A DNA stretch of 43,577 nt from Opitutales bacterium (GCA_020831585.1 JAFIGE010000027.1:1-43577); one strand, 5' to 3'. Shown: positions 15,158 through 27,057, numbered from the stretch's first letter. A program made the numbers and translations. Notes: generated by a model from the letters alone, not told the origin.

Positions 15158-16396
15158 ATGGCAAAAATGAGCAACCGCTTCCCCATCCTGGCCCCCGCAA
15201 GGCTTCTCCTGACACTGATTCTCTCCACGTCCTTTGCTTTTGGGCAATCGGTCGATCTGCGGCCTTATTTCAACTTCCTGCTCAAAGATGGCTTCACCCT
15301 GATTTTTGAAGGGGAGGCTGAAGACACGATGGAGGAGGGCGAGTTCATCGATGCCAGATGGGTCTACCAAACGATCGTTCGCTCGGAAGCGGGCGGGGTT
15401 ACGGAAACGATTCTCCGCACGTCCAACACCGTTCGCACACCGGAGGGCAATGTCGCTTTCACCATAGATGGGAACCTGCGTATTGACAGTGGTGGCGTAA
15501 CCGACGCCGGAACCAACGGCTATTCTTTCCTGATGGGCGAGTTTGTGACTATCGGGGTGGATTTCGACGAAAACCCGCTTTTCCTGCCGGCATCCGCAAC
15601 CGTCGGGCAGACCTTCACCTCCACCTTCAACCGGACCACCCGCACGGCTTTCTCGGGCGATGACTTCATGGAGACGACGACTGAGATCAAGCGGGAGATC
15701 ACCGTGATCGGGATCGAGAGCGTGACGGTTCCCGCAGGTACGTTCGAAGCCCTCGTGATCGAGCAATTGGAAAGGCAGGAGACTCCTTTGTTCGGCTCAA
15801 TCACGATGACGAACGTCGAGCGCACGCGCCAATGGTTGGCCGAGGATGTGGGCTTTGTGAAGGTCGAAGTCTATGAGTCGGGCGAGATCTCCAACGTCGA
15901 AACCGAGGAAGAGCGGCTCACTTCCTCTTTCCAGCTGGTGGAGTTTCATGAATCCTATCAACCCGGTCCGGTCGACGCGGTTTTCAGCGGAGCGGGCAGC
16001 CTCATTGACGGAGAGTCCGAGTTCTTTTTCCAGCCGTGGTTTGGCTTCTTCCTCGGCGTTTCCGAAGACAGCCCCTGGATCTATCATCCGGGATTCGGAT
16101 TTGTTTACTCTCTCGGCGGGGCGGGTCCGGATGGGCGCTGGTTTTTTTCGCCAGATCCGCGGATCGGCACCTTCTATATCGATAACCATTGTGTCAGCTA
16201 TACGTTCGTGGATGATCTGGAGACGGACGAAGTGTCTGCCTTCTTGACCGGTTGGTTCTTCACCACCGTCGACGACGGAACCTGGTTCTATTTCGAGGCC
16301 GACATCTTCGGCGCGACCCTGACCTTCTGGCCAAATGGCCAGGCCCCCGCGACCACCATCCAGTTCGCGCCGATTTTATCGGAAGAGGATTTCTGA
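15158..16396 (+). CDS. Secreted protein of unknown function
   Basis: A 412-aa protein with a signal peptide: basic start, hydrophobic LLLTLILSTSFAFG, and probable cleavage near residue 28. I chose ATG 15158; ATG 15167 is also possible. The central region contains TVPAGTFEALVIE (about 192-204), a motif seen in DUF3108/TapB-like periplasmic proteins. The C-terminal third has aromatic repeats (SPWIYHPGFGFVYSLG, RWFFSPDPRIGTFYI, TGWFFTTVDDGTWFYF) like the W/Y-rich modules at the ends of Verrucomicrobia surface proteins. No catalytic site is recognised. It is a single gene on the plus strand with no clear operon partner. Confidence 0.72.
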   Translation: MAKMSNRFPILAPARLLLTLILSTSFAFGQSVDLRPYFNFLLKDGFTLIFEGEAEDTMEEGEFIDARWVYQTIVRSEAGGVTETILRTSNTVRTPEGNVAFTIDGNLRIDSGGVTDAGTNGYSFLMGEFVTIGVDFDENPLFLPASATVGQTFTSTFNRTTRTAFSGDDFMETTTEIKREITVIGIESVTVPAGTFEALVIEQLERQETPLFGSITMTNVERTRQWLAEDVGFVKVEVYESGEISNVETEEERLTSSFQLVEFHESYQPGPVDAVFSGAGSLIDGESEFFFQPWFGFFLGVSEDSPWIYHPGFGFVYSLGGAGPDGRWFFSPDPRIGTFYIDNHCVSYTFVDDLETDEVSAFLTGWFFTTVDDGTWFYFEADIFGATLTFWPNGQAPATTIQFAPILSEEDF

Positions 16397-17212
16397 TGCC
16401 GCCGCCCGGCGAATTTCTGCCTTGTCCTCTTTCTCGATGAAAACGTTCGTGTGCGCGACAGGGTGACCCGGTGGGAAGACCTTGATGAGGAGGCTGACGC
16501 CGTAGCCTGGGTCCAACCCTCGCGCCCATTTCGGGGGCGGGATGGGTTTGCCCAACCGGTTTCCCCCGGGCGCATCGCGGTGGCCAGCCAGGACCGATGG
16601 GAATCATGACAAACTTCGTGATTGTAGGGCAACCGGGCCAAGCCCGGAGAAAAACGTCCCTCTCAGCGCCCTCAGGAAGTCAAAAAATCTTCACTCAGAT
16701 CTCCTGCGATGAAAAGGGAAACCCCGTGCGTGATGACCAATCCACCACATACCTCGCCAGCTTCCGCGTGGTCGCCAAGTTTGGCGCTTTGGTCCGCGCT
16801 GGAGCGATCCGCCGGGGAATGGGTCGCGCCGTGAGGGTCGTCCTCGGCAACGGCGCGGCCGGAATCCGGGAACTGGCTCATGTCATCTTCGGCTTCGCCG
16901 TTCAGATCATCGACCAACGCTGTAAACAGCCCGCATGTTTTGGCCTAAAGGACCGCGCGCAAAGCATACTCGACCGGCGTTGCGCACTCATGAGCGGCCA
17001 ATTGGACCTCTGCTGGGAGGGCATCCGTCAGGGCGATTACCTCCGCCTACGCCCCGTCGTCTGAGGCTGGGTTACTTTTTGGTCACACAGCCGGTTAACA
17101 CACTGGGGTGGGGATTTGGTTGATGTTTAAAAGGATTTGTTCATCCACGGGAGAGTGCAAATTAGTGCGCCATCCCCCCTTCGACCCGCCGCCTGAATAC
17201 ATCCTTACGCCC
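16397..17212. other. Gene-poor 0.8-kb intergenic region
   Basis: No gene is supported. The longest open frames have atypical composition and no recognisable domain. A hairpin CCGGGC-CAA-GCCCGG lies at 16633-16647, nine bases after a GTAG starting at 16624. On the minus strand a 74-codon start-less frame runs from about 16606 to its stop near 16376, overlapping the 3' end of the preceding gene; it could be a gene remnant. Confidence 0.4.
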
Positions 17213-20200
17213 ATGAATTGCGTTAAATTTTGCTTTTGGTTGCTTGCCTCGCTTGTGATTGCGCCGCCAGTGCTTTTGGCGGCGGGGGAGTTGGTCGTGT
17301 TCGATCCCTTCTCTGACGGCGGGACTACCCAAGGCGAAGATCCGTTGGATGTACACTGGTTCACCTCGGACCCGGCGCACGCGATCTTCTCGGTGGTCGA
17401 GGACCCTCTCCTCGATCCGGAGCCGCCCAACCGCGTGGGCAGTTTTTTGATCAATAATCCGGACACCGTTGAGAAGGATGACTACATATTTTTCGCCCTT
17501 CCGGAAGTCGTTAACCTGGCCGTCGGCGAAGCGCTGCAAGTGAGTTTTCTTCTCCGCTTCGAGGGCGGGCTGCCCCGGGCGGATGCCAGCCGGACGGGGG
17601 TTTCGCTGGCTTACCGTTCACCCACCGGCGGCAACACACCGTGGCCCCATGCCGGCAATCGTGAGTATTTCTTCTTCACCTCCTTTGGTAGTGGCGGCTT
17701 TGGGGGAAGCATTCGCAAGAGCAGCGGTATCCAAATACTCAACACGGGCACTGTTTTAGCCGCGAACACCCCCACGGTGAATCTTGGTAGTGGCGTCGGT
17801 AGCGTCTTCTTCGAGGTCGCCCGCGTGGATGCCGGCACCATGCGCATTCGCTATGGTCTCAATGGCATGCCGCCCCGTGAAGCGTTCGATACCGAAGACA
17901 TCACAACCGCGTTTAGTCATGTCTTCTGGCGCTATCGCCGCGCCACCCATGCGCCGCTGGAATCGCTGCGTATTGATGATGTGCGCGTGGTGCGGACCGC
18001 TGTCGACTTGAGTGAACCGGAGCCGCGAATGTGGTATGTGCGGGCCGATGGGGACAATGCGCAGAGCGGTGATACCCCGGATGCCGCGCTTGCCTCCATT
18101 AACTATGCCCTCTCGTGGGCGCGGGCCGGGGATACGATCGAGGTGGGCGAGGGCGTCTACAGAGAGGCGATCTTCTTTCCCTACTCAGGGGAGCCGGATG
18201 CGCCCATTACGCTGCGGGCCGCGACCGCGCTCAACGGCAGTTTTGAACGGGTCGTGGTCTCAGCCTTTGAGCCACTCCTCCCGGGGATGGATTGGGTTGG
18301 CGCGTGGGAGCCCCATGCCGGGAACACCTGGCGGATCGCGCTTCCTCCCGGACGGGCGCTCACCCTCGGGCGCAACCTTCTCGAAGTCGATGGCGAGGTC
18401 CTCCTGCCCGCCCGCTGGCCGACCGCACTTTCTCCTGTCGACTTTGACCGCCGTGCTATGGCTGAGGCCACCGATGGAAGCGTGGACGCCTCGAAGGCCC
18501 ATTCCCAACCCCCGTATCCAGGGACGAATTTTTTCGATGCCACCTACACCGACGCGGCCCTCGCAGCCTTCTCCCCTGATGTCTGGGCGGGGGCGCGCAT
18601 TGATGTTTGCGCGGGGCACAACTGGTGGCCGAAGACGGGTGTCGTGACGGGTAACGACGCCGGCCAGCTTTTCTTCCGTTTCCGTTTCGAGACCAACTGG
18701 AATCCCGCCATAGACACGCCCAAAGAGGGCGACCGCTACGCTTTGTGGGGGCACCTTGGCGCGCTCGACACGCCTGGCGAATTCTTTATCGATGTGCATG
18801 GCGTGAATGGCCCGGCCAATACCCTCTATGTTTGGTTTCCCGACAGCGGGCCGCCGGACGGGCGCACTGTTTCCCTTCTGGCCCGCAGTGATTCGGTCGT
18901 CCTGGGTAACCGCTCGCATATTGTCATGGAAGGTATCCATATTCGCGGAGGCACGCTCTCCATGAGCGCAGGCTCGACGCACAATCGCTTCGATCATGTG
19001 GAGGTGGATTACGGAGCGGTGAATCGAAACCGTCTCCGCTTCGGGAGCGGGGCATCCGTGCTCCTGGCAGGCGACCACCATATCTTTACCAACGGACGCG
19101 TCGGCCATACCTTCGGGCGCTCGATTGAGGTCGTGGGCTATGGTAGTGAAGTCAGCAATACGGTCTCGCACGACGCCAGCAGTCACCTCCTCACCCTCTT
19201 CGATGCAGTCGGCGCGCACGCCGCCATGAACACCCTCTTCCGCTCCGGGGATACCGCCATCGATATCGGGGCCAAATCCACCCTGATCGAGTTCAACCAT
19301 GCCTACCATGCGGGTATGCGCATCACCGACATTGCCGTCCTCAATACCTGGAACAGCGGCGATATGGAGGGCACGGAAATCCGCTACAACTGGGTGCACA
19401 GCAACCTGGCTCCGTGGGATGCCAGCCGCTCCTGGTGGGGCGGTCAGGGTATCCGTCTTGATTCGGGCGGTGCTCCCCTCGGTTGCTCTCATGCGCGTAT
19501 CCACCACAACGTCGTTTGGAACACCACCTCGCGCAGCTCCCTTACCTTTTGGGGGCTCGAAGAGGGAATGCTCAACTTCGGGAACTCGCGGATCGATGTC
19601 TTCCACAACACCCTTGAAGACACTCTCGTCTTCGGAGGCAGTGGATCGGTCGCGGGTGGAGATGTGCGCAACAACATCGCACGTGCTTTCAATAATCCTG
19701 TCAACTCGGTCGAGGGTCTCGTCTTCACCGATAACCTGTTCCGCGATAATGCCGTGGCGGGCAATCTCCAAGCCGATCCGGGATACATCTCCGCGCCCAA
19801 CCGGAATTTCCAACTGCGGGCGGACTCCGCCGCCATCGGAGTGGGATCCCCCGTGTCCGGAGTCACGGAGACGGCCGACCACAATTACCTCGGTGCCTAC
19901 AATCCTGCGGTCGCGCCATGGACGCCGGGCGCGCGGCTGCGCTCAGTCGACCTTCCCGACCTTCTCACTTCAGTCGAAACCGACCCTCTGGGGCAAACAC
20001 GGATCATGGTCACGGGCTTGCCGGCCGGGCGCACTTTCCCCGATGCCTTTTCCATGCGCCTTGGCGGGCGTGAGGCGGGGGAGTGGCGCGCGCGTTACTT
20101 TCCTGCCACGCATTCTGTCACGGGCGTCTTCCACATCGATTTGGAGGGCCTCGGGGCGAGCGCCTTGATCGAGTTTAGCCTCGATGGTGTCGAGTGGGTT

Positions 20201-21904
20201 GTGCCCGCCGAGAGCACGATTGCCTTGCCGGTGCCCACGTTCGAAGTGGACGCGGGTTGGGTCGCACCGGTCGCCGGCGGCACCGAACATATCCTCTCCG
20301 GTGAGCACCTCGCGGGACCCGTTACTCCGCTGCAACTTCTCGAAATCGCCGGACTCTCCGGCAACGACTTCGTGTCCGAGGCCTTCCCGTGGATCGTCGA
20401 CACGGCGGCGTGGGTGGCGCAGGGTATGTCGCCCGATGGCCGCGACCTCCGGTTCCTTGCCTGGGACGGGGAAGCGCCCGTGCGCCACCATGTCGAATAC
20501 GGTATCGGCCGCGCAAATACACTCATCTGGCTCATTTCGGGGGCCAACGGGGCGGATGGCGAGGTCGTGAGCTTCGAAGACCGCAGCCGCATCTTCCTTT
20601 CCTTTGGCGATGAAAGCGTGGCCGGAGGCGACGATCCGCAGGTGCTTACGGACAGTTTTCCCGCGCTGGGTTCGACCGCCCGGTTGCTTCACCTCAGGGC
20701 ACACGATCTCGCTGAGACAGCGGGGGAGGGGGACCCCGTTAGCACATGGCCGGACGCCGGCCCGCTGGCCCTGCCTGTCTTGCAGCCGGATGCGGCGAGC
20801 CGCCCACAGGTGCGCCTGGATGCTTTCGGCGGACTCCCCAGTATCGCTTTCGATGGCGTAAATGACCACCTGGATGTCAATGGTGCGGCCGGAATCGAAT
20901 CCGGTTCCGCGCGGATCTTCACGGTTTTCCGCAATCCGGAACCGGGTGCCGTGCGGTGGCAGCGGCTCTACAGTGCACGCACAAATACGGCCGTGACGGA
21001 CTTCGAAACCGGCTTCTACGCAATTGTTCCAACGACGCCCCAAGGCGATCCGCTCACCAATCCCGGCCCGACCATTCGCGACATGAACCAGCAGGGTCAC
21101 TTCTCGGGAGAGAACTTTCGTATTGGACGGCGCTCGCTCGCCAATTTTGAGCATTTCCGGGGGGAGATCGCCGAGATCATCGCCCTCTCCGGCGAGTTTG
21201 TCGGTGTGCCGCGGGATCAGCTCCTGCGGTATTTGCGTCGCAAATACGGTATTGCTGACCGGCCCACTGTGACCGTGGCGGATGCGGAGGCGTTTGCCCC
21301 CTTGCGTGTTTTTGTGGGTGGGGCCGAGGCGCTTTGGCTGCGCCGCGAGAGCGATGGCTCCCTGAGCTTTGGGGCTCCACCGCTTACGCCGGAAACGCCC
21401 CTTCCGGCTATTGAGGATGTGCGCGCGGTCCTCGCCGATGGGCGCGAGTTCGTGCTGGCGGATGCTTTCACGTATACCCTCGATGGGAGCGCTCCCCATC
21501 CCTTCGCCCTCTGGGCTTCAGATTTGCCGCCGGAGATGCGCGGGCCGCTCGACCGTGTTGGGTCGCACGGGATCTCCAACCTCATGCGCTTCGCCTTCGG
21601 GCAGGCTGCACTGGAGACTGACTACCCAACAGGTTTACCCTTGGTCTACGACATGCCCGGCGCGGAGATGCGCATGGAGTTGATCCGGCGCTCGGGAGGC
21701 TCCTTCAACGGACTGGCTTACGAAGCGGATGGCCTGCGCTACATTCTGGAAACATCGGCGGATCTGGGCGATTGGAGCTCTGTCGCCTGGGATCTGCTCT
21801 CCGCTGAAGTGATCGATGATCGCACGGAGCGTGTGGTTCTTCACCTGCCCCTCGCCCCGCCCACGACCTTCTACCGGATACGGGTTGTTTTGGTGGACGG
21901 TTAG
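17213..21904 (+). CDS. Very large secreted beta-helix / LamG-type protein
   Basis: A 1563-aa multidomain exported protein. I chose ATG 17213 because a clear signal peptide follows (hydrophobic to about residue 22). Predicted order: a beta-sandwich domain (about 25-255) beginning with FDPFSDGG; a right-handed parallel beta-helix (about 270-900) introduced by WYVRADGDNAQSG and GDTIEVGEGVYRE, with many short His/Asn-rich turns, as in polysaccharide lyases; a linker with Ig/TIG-like segments (about 920-1140); a LamG/concanavalin-like domain (about 1156-1345) containing PSIAFDGVNDHLDVNG; and a C-terminal segment with LRYILETSADLGDWSS (about 1508), common at the ends of Verrucomicrobia surface proteins. 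There is no PEP-CTERM tail. It probably binds or degrades a polysaccharide outside the cell; the catalytic residues cannot be assigned. Confidence 0.82.
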   Translation: MNCVKFCFWLLASLVIAPPVLLAAGELVVFDPFSDGGTTQGEDPLDVHWFTSDPAHAIFSVVEDPLLDPEPPNRVGSFLINNPDTVEKDDYIFFALPEVVNLAVGEALQVSFLLRFEGGLPRADASRTGVSLAYRSPTGGNTPWPHAGNREYFFFTSFGSGGFGGSIRKSSGIQILNTGTVLAANTPTVNLGSGVGSVFFEVARVDAGTMRIRYGLNGMPPREAFDTEDITTAFSHVFWRYRRATHAPLESLRIDDVRVVRTAVDLSEPEPRMWYVRADGDNAQSGDTPDAALASINYALSWARAGDTIEVGEGVYREAIFFPYSGEPDAPITLRAATALNGSFERVVVSAFEPLLPGMDWVGAWEPHAGNTWRIALPPGRALTLGRNLLEVDGEVLLPARWPTALSPVDFDRRAMAEATDGSVDASKAHSQPPYPGTNFFDATYTDAALAAFSPDVWAGARIDVCAGHNWWPKTGVVTGNDAGQLFFRFRFETNWNPAIDTPKEGDRYALWGHLGALDTPGEFFIDVHGVNGPANTLYVWFPDSGPPDGRTVSLLARSDSVVLGNRSHIVMEGIHIRGGTLSMSAGSTHNRFDHVEVDYGAVNRNRLRFGSGASVLLAGDHHIFTNGRVGHTFGRSIEVVGYGSEVSNTVSHDASSHLLTLFDAVGAHAAMNTLFRSGDTAIDIGAKSTLIEFNHAYHAGMRITDIAVLNTWNSGDMEGTEIRYNWVHSNLAPWDASRSWWGGQGIRLDSGGAPLGCSHARIHHNVVWNTTSRSSLTFWGLEEGMLNFGNSRIDVFHNTLEDTLVFGGSGSVAGGDVRNNIARAFNNPVNSVEGLVFTDNLFRDNAVAGNLQADPGYISAPNRNFQLRADSAAIGVGSPVSGVTETADHNYLGAYNPAVAPWTPGARLRSVDLPDLLTSVETDPLGQTRIMVTGLPAGRTFPDAFSMRLGGREAGEWRARYFPATHSVTGVFHIDLEGLGASALIEFSLDGVEWVVPAESTIALPVPTFEVDAGWVAPVAGGTEHILSGEHLAGPVTPLQLLEIAGLSGNDFVSEAFPWIVDTAAWVAQGMSPDGRDLRFLAWDGEAPVRHHVEYGIGRANTLIWLISGANGADGEVVSFEDRSRIFLSFGDESVAGGDDPQVLTDSFPALGSTARLLHLRAHDLAETAGEGDPVSTWPDAGPLALPVLQPDAASRPQVRLDAFGGLPSIAFDGVNDHLDVNGAAGIESGSARIFTVFRNPEPGAVRWQRLYSARTNTAVTDFETGFYAIVPTTPQGDPLTNPGPTIRDMNQQGHFSGENFRIGRRSLANFEHFRGEIAEIIALSGEFVGVPRDQLLRYLRRKYGIADRPTVTVADAEAFAPLRVFVGGAEALWLRRESDGSLSFGAPPLTPETPLPAIEDVRAVLADGREFVLADAFTYTLDGSAPHPFALWASDLPPEMRGPLDRVGSHGISNLMRFAFGQAALETDYPTGLPLVYDMPGAEMRMELIRRSGGSFNGLAYEADGLRYILETSADLGDWSSVAWDLLSAEVIDDRTERVVLHLPLAPPTTFYRIRVVLVDG

Positions 21905-21932
21905 CTCCGCGCTTTGTGCCTTAAGAAAGAAA

Positions 21933-21962
21933 AAAGCCCCGCTCAGTGAAGAGCGGGGCTTT
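21933..21962 (-). terminator. Rho-independent terminator of groEL (bidirectional)
   Basis: A 12-bp stem, AAAGCCCCGCTC (21933-21944) and GAGCGGGGCTTT (21951-21962), with a 6-nt loop. On the minus strand it is followed by a T-rich run, so it should end the dnaK-groES-groEL transcript. It may also stop the convergent large gene. Confidence 0.85.
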
Positions 21963-21999
21963 GGATTAAGATGTCCGTGAATAAAGCAAGCGGAGGGAA

Positions 22000-23649
<1,650 letters not shown>

Positions 23650-23693
23650 TTATCTGTTTGTTGTGATGAATCTTTCGATACGCTGATCGAAGC

Positions 23694-23999
23694 TTAGCCA
23701 ACGATCCCGAGGATGTCGTCTTCACGGAGGATGGTGTATTCCTCGTCTTCGTACTTCACGGCGGTGCCGCCGTATTTGCTGATGATGACCTTGTCGCCCA
23801 CCTTTACGGTGAACGTGTAGTCTTCACCATCCTTCTTGCCCGTGCCGAGGGCGAGCACTTCCGCCGTGGTCGGCTTTTCTTTGGCCGAATCGGGGATAAT
23901 GATGCCACCTTTGACTTCTTCGTCGACTTCCACGGCCTTCACGAGGACGCGGTCGCCAAGCGGACGGATTTTCACTTCTGATGCTGTTGCTGTTGCCAT
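23694..23999 (-). CDS. groES: 10-kDa co-chaperonin GroES
   Basis: A 101-aa GroES lid subunit. [28 protein letters not shown] (the mobile loop region) and [35 protein letters not shown] cover the whole fold. I chose ATG 23999 because the upstream 19 codons do not belong to the family. It lies 61 bp after dnaK and 50 bp before groEL. No CIRCE inverted repeat (TTAGCACTC-type) is visible in front of it. Confidence 0.97.
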   Translation of the reverse strand: MATATASEVKIRPLGDRVLVKAVEVDEEVKGGIIIPDSAKEKPTTAEVLALGTGKKDGEDYTFTVKVGDKVIISKYGGTAVKYEDEEYTILREDDILGIVG

Positions 24000-24060
24000 T
24001 GTTGTTATGGATTGGTTGAAACGATTGTTGAAAATGTATTCGATATTCGGATACAAAAGG

Positions 24061-26007
24061 TTACTTGCGGTCAGTCACATCCTCGACTTCGGCGTCGACA
24101 ACATCGTCGTCGTTGCGCTTTGAAGACGGCTCGCCTTGCTGGGCACTCTCGGCTCCCGGGGGCGGGGTAGCCCCCGCTCCGGCACCAGCGGCCGCTTCCT
24201 GATACATGCGGCTGACGGCCTCCTGCATCTGCGGATTGTTGCGAAGGGCTTCGAGGGCGGCTTTGATTTTGTCGCCATCGTTGCTTTCGAGGGCGTCCTT
24301 ACCGTCTTTCACAAGACCTTCGATGAGGGCCTTGTCGGAAGCGCTGAGCTTGTCGCCGCTTTCGTTAATGAGTTTTTCGGTGCTAAAGACGAGGGTGTCG
24401 AGTTCGTTGCGGGCCTCGGCCAGTTCCTTGGCCTTTTTGTCCGCATCGGCGTTACGCTCGGCATCTTCCTTCATCTTCTCGATCTCGCTTTCGCTGAGGC
24501 CGGAGGCGTTGGTGATGGTGATCTTCTGCTCCTTGCCGGTCCCTTTGTCTTTTGCCGAGACATGGAGGATGCCGTTAGCATCGATATCGAAAGTCACTTC
24601 GATCTGGGGCATGCCGCGCGGAGCGGGCGCGATACCGTCAAGGCGGAAATTACCGAGCGACTTGTTGTCGCGGGCCATGGGGCGCTCGCCCTGCAGGACC
24701 TTGATGTCGACGGCGGTCTGGTTATCGGCATAGGTCGAGAAGACTTGGCTCTTTTTCGTCGGCACGGTGGTGTTGCGCTCGATCATGGCTGTGGCCACGC
24801 CGCCCGCCGTCTCGATGGCGAGCGTGAGGGGACTCACGTCGAGAAGGAGAACATCCTTCACATCACCGGCGAGAACAGCGGCCTGAATGGCGGCACCGAT
24901 GGCCACGACTTCGTCGGGATTGACACCCTTGTGGGGCTCTTTGCCGGCGAGCTTGCGGGCCACCTCGACCACCTTGGGCATGCGGGTCATACCTCCGACG
25001 AGAACGAGTTCATCGATCTCGCCGACGGAGAGTCCGGCGTCTTTCAGGCAGGATTCAAAGGGAGCGATGGTGCGCGCGAAAAGTTTGTCGCAGATCTGCT
25101 CGAGTTTGGCGCGGGTGAGAGCGACGGTGAGGTGCTTGGGCCCGGAGGCGTCGGCGGTGATAAAGGGCAGGTTGATATCTGTCGACTGGGAAGAGCTGAG
25201 GGCAATCTTGGCCTTTTCGGCTTCTTCCTTGAGGCGCTGGAGGGCCATCTTGTCGTTGCGCAGATCGATACCGTTTTCGCGCTTAAAGTCGTCGATGAGC
25301 CAGCGGATGACAGCCTCGTCCCAGTTGTCCCCACCGAGGTGGGTGTCGCCATTGGTCGCCTTCACTTCGAAGACGCCGTCACCGATTTCAAGAATGGAGA
25401 TATCGAAGGTGCCGCCCCCGAGGTCATAAACGGCGATGTGCTCGTCGCTCTTCTTGTCCAGACCGTAGGCGAGGGAAGCGGCGGTGGGCTCGTTGATGAT
25501 GCGGAGCACCTCGAGGCCGGCGATCGTGCCGGCATCCTTGGTGGCTTGGCGCTGGGAGTCGTTAAAGTAAGCCGGGACGGTGATGACGGCCTTCGTGACC
25601 TTTTCACCTAGATAGGCTTCGGCGTCGGCCTTGAGTTTGGCGAGCACCATGGAGCTGATTTGCTCAGGCGGGAACGATTTGGTTTCGCCGTTCTCCTTCA
25701 CTTCGATCCACGCGTCGCCATTCTTCCCCTCGATGACCCTGTAGGGGAGGTTGGCGGCTTCCTCTTGCACTTCAGAGAACTTCCGCCCAATGAGGCGCTT
25801 GGCGGAAAAGATGGTGTTTTCCGGGTTCGTCACCGCTTGGCGCTTGGCCGACTGGCCCACGAGGCGCTCACCATTCTTTGCAAAAGCGACTACCGAAGGG
25901 GTCGTGCGCGCGCCCTCGCTGTTCGGAATCACAACAGGCTCCCCGCCTTCGAGAAGGGCCATACAGGAATTCGTTGTGCCCAGGTCTATGCCGATGATTT
26001 TGCTCAT
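24061..26007 (-). CDS. dnaK: Molecular chaperone DnaK (HSP70)
   Basis: A 648-aa HSP70. The ATPase domain has [10 protein letters not shown] at the start, [12 protein letters not shown] near 195 and the [10 protein letters not shown] motif. The substrate-binding domain has [15 protein letters not shown] near 390. The tail is acidic and ends with the usual [11 protein letters not shown]-type sequence. It is the first gene of the cluster with groES and groEL, which is an unusual order, since dnaK more often pairs with grpE and dnaJ; neither is in the window. The 266-bp upstream region is shared with a divergent gene. Confidence 0.98.
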   Translation of the reverse strand: MSKIIGIDLGTTNSCMALLEGGEPVVIPNSEGARTTPSVVAFAKNGERLVGQSAKRQAVTNPENTIFSAKRLIGRKFSEVQEEAANLPYRVIEGKNGDAWIEVKENGETKSFPPEQISSMVLAKLKADAEAYLGEKVTKAVITVPAYFNDSQRQATKDAGTIAGLEVLRIINEPTAASLAYGLDKKSDEHIAVYDLGGGTFDISILEIGDGVFEVKATNGDTHLGGDNWDEAVIRWLIDDFKRENGIDLRNDKMALQRLKEEAEKAKIALSSSQSTDINLPFITADASGPKHLTVALTRAKLEQICDKLFARTIAPFESCLKDAGLSVGEIDELVLVGGMTRMPKVVEVARKLAGKEPHKGVNPDEVVAIGAAIQAAVLAGDVKDVLLLDVSPLTLAIETAGGVATAMIERNTTVPTKKSQVFSTYADNQTAVDIKVLQGERPMARDNKSLGNFRLDGIAPAPRGMPQIEVTFDIDANGILHVSAKDKGTGKEQKITITNASGLSESEIEKMKEDAERNADADKKAKELAEARNELDTLVFSTEKLINESGDKLSASDKALIEGLVKDGKDALESNDGDKIKAALEALRNNPQMQEAVSRMYQEAAAGAGAGATPPPGAESAQQGEPSSKRNDDDVVDAEVEDVTDRK

Positions 26008-26234
26008 ACGGGAATCTCAAAGCGGAGATTGTGCCAGGTGTTTTGGAAGTTTTCTAAGGCGCTTACAGAGAGGGAGAAAGAGAATTTAGACGCCCGTCGA
26101 TCCTCCGTTTCTTTTGTGAATCTGTGCCAGCGTGTCTCACCGACTGTCCCACTTGTGCCACAGCGGGAGGGGTGTGTGACGCTGCGGTGATCCAGTCGGC
26201 TGATGATCTCCTTCACCAAAAAATATTTCATTTT

Positions 26235-26252
26235 CTTGAACGATCGCTCAAG
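26235..26252. promoter_or_regulatory. Near-palindromic candidate operator
   Basis: CTTGAACGATCGCTCAAG is an 18-bp palindrome with one mismatched pair. It lies 21 bp before the start of the periplasmic coiled-coil gene, in the intergenic region shared with dnaK. TGTGCCA occurs three times in the same region (26040, 26123, 26154). No CIRCE element is visible. Confidence 0.35.
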
Positions 26253-26273
26253 TGGGGGGGACTCTTTTAGCCT

Positions 26274-26924
26274 ATGCTTATTAAAAATAAAAGTGCACAA
26301 CCCCGATTCACCCTCGCTTCCCTTGGTGGAGCTATAACCGCGCTCGTGTTTGCCGCCCCGGCTTTTGGCGACCACCACCGTCCGGCTGCCCCAGCCGCGC
26401 CCGAGCGTCCGCCCATGGCCGCTCCGGCTGAGCAGGCAGATGCCGCCGACGTTCTGGCGCGGAGCCAGGCAGCTTTGCAGGAAGTCGAGGCCCGCCTCGG
26501 CGCGGCGCAGGAAAAGGCGATGGAATCCGAACGCGTCGTCCGGCGCCAAGAGGCGTTGCAAGACTTGCTCAATGCCACAATCGTGAAAAACGATACGGAT
26601 CTGGAGCCGGTTCTGGAACGCAGCCGCGAGCTTTACAACGAACTCGTTAACCATCCGGAGATCCGCCAGCCGACGGGTGCGCCTTCCGATGAAGTGCGGG
26701 AAAAGATTGAAGAGTATCAATCTCTTGAGGCGCAGCTCGCCGGTCCGCGTCAGGAAGTCTTGCAGAGTCCGGAGTTCATAGAAGAGCAAGAGGCTCTCCG
26801 CGAGGTTTTGATTTCGGAAATGGAAACCGTTGAACCGGAAACCCGCCAGCTCTTGGTGCAGCGGGACGCCATTATCCAGCGTATGCAGGCCCACTCGCCC
26901 AACATGCCGGGTGCCCCCAACTGA
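26274..26924 (+). CDS. Periplasmic coiled-coil protein of unknown function
   Basis: A 216-aa protein. The first 32 residues form a signal peptide (basic start, hydrophobic LASLGGAITALVFAAPAFG). A Pro/Ala-rich linker (about 33-55) leads to a long, charged, heptad-like helical region rich in Glu, Ala, Gln and Arg (about 56-205). Members of such families act as periplasmic chaperones or spacers, but I recognise no specific family. Divergent from dnaK, with a candidate operator before it and a strong terminator after it, so it is probably monocistronic. Confidence 0.75.
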   Translation: MLIKNKSAQPRFTLASLGGAITALVFAAPAFGDHHRPAAPAAPERPPMAAPAEQADAADVLARSQAALQEVEARLGAAQEKAMESERVVRRQEALQDLLNATIVKNDTDLEPVLERSRELYNELVNHPEIRQPTGAPSDEVREKIEEYQSLEAQLAGPRQEVLQSPEFIEEQEALREVLISEMETVEPETRQLLVQRDAIIQRMQAHSPNMPGAPN

Positions 26925-26964
26925 TTTTCGGCACTGCGTTTAATCCTTAACTTGCTTATGTCAG

Positions 26965-26994
26965 GCCCCGCCTTCCCGGCGGGGCTTTTTTTTT
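26965..26994 (+). terminator. Rho-independent terminator
   Basis: Stem GCCCCGCC (26965-26972) and GGCGGGGC (26978-26985) with a 5-nt loop, followed by nine T residues. It ends the transcript of the coiled-coil protein gene. Confidence 0.92.
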
Positions 26995-27057
26995 GCGAAA
27001 AGCTGAGCCTGAAAGAGAGAGCGGTGAAGCAGGCAGGCGGAGATTGATCCTTGCAAG

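Noticed and set aside
16597-17064. A 155-codon plus-strand frame in the gene-poor region
   Set aside because: No domain, no convincing start signal, and the minus strand is equally open.
18260-19882. A 540-codon minus-strand frame inside the large secreted-protein gene
   Set aside because: Shadow of the GC-rich gene; no recognisable family.
21933-21962. REP element behind groEL
   Set aside because: It has a normal terminator layout with a T-run on the minus strand and no GTAG foot or bulged T.
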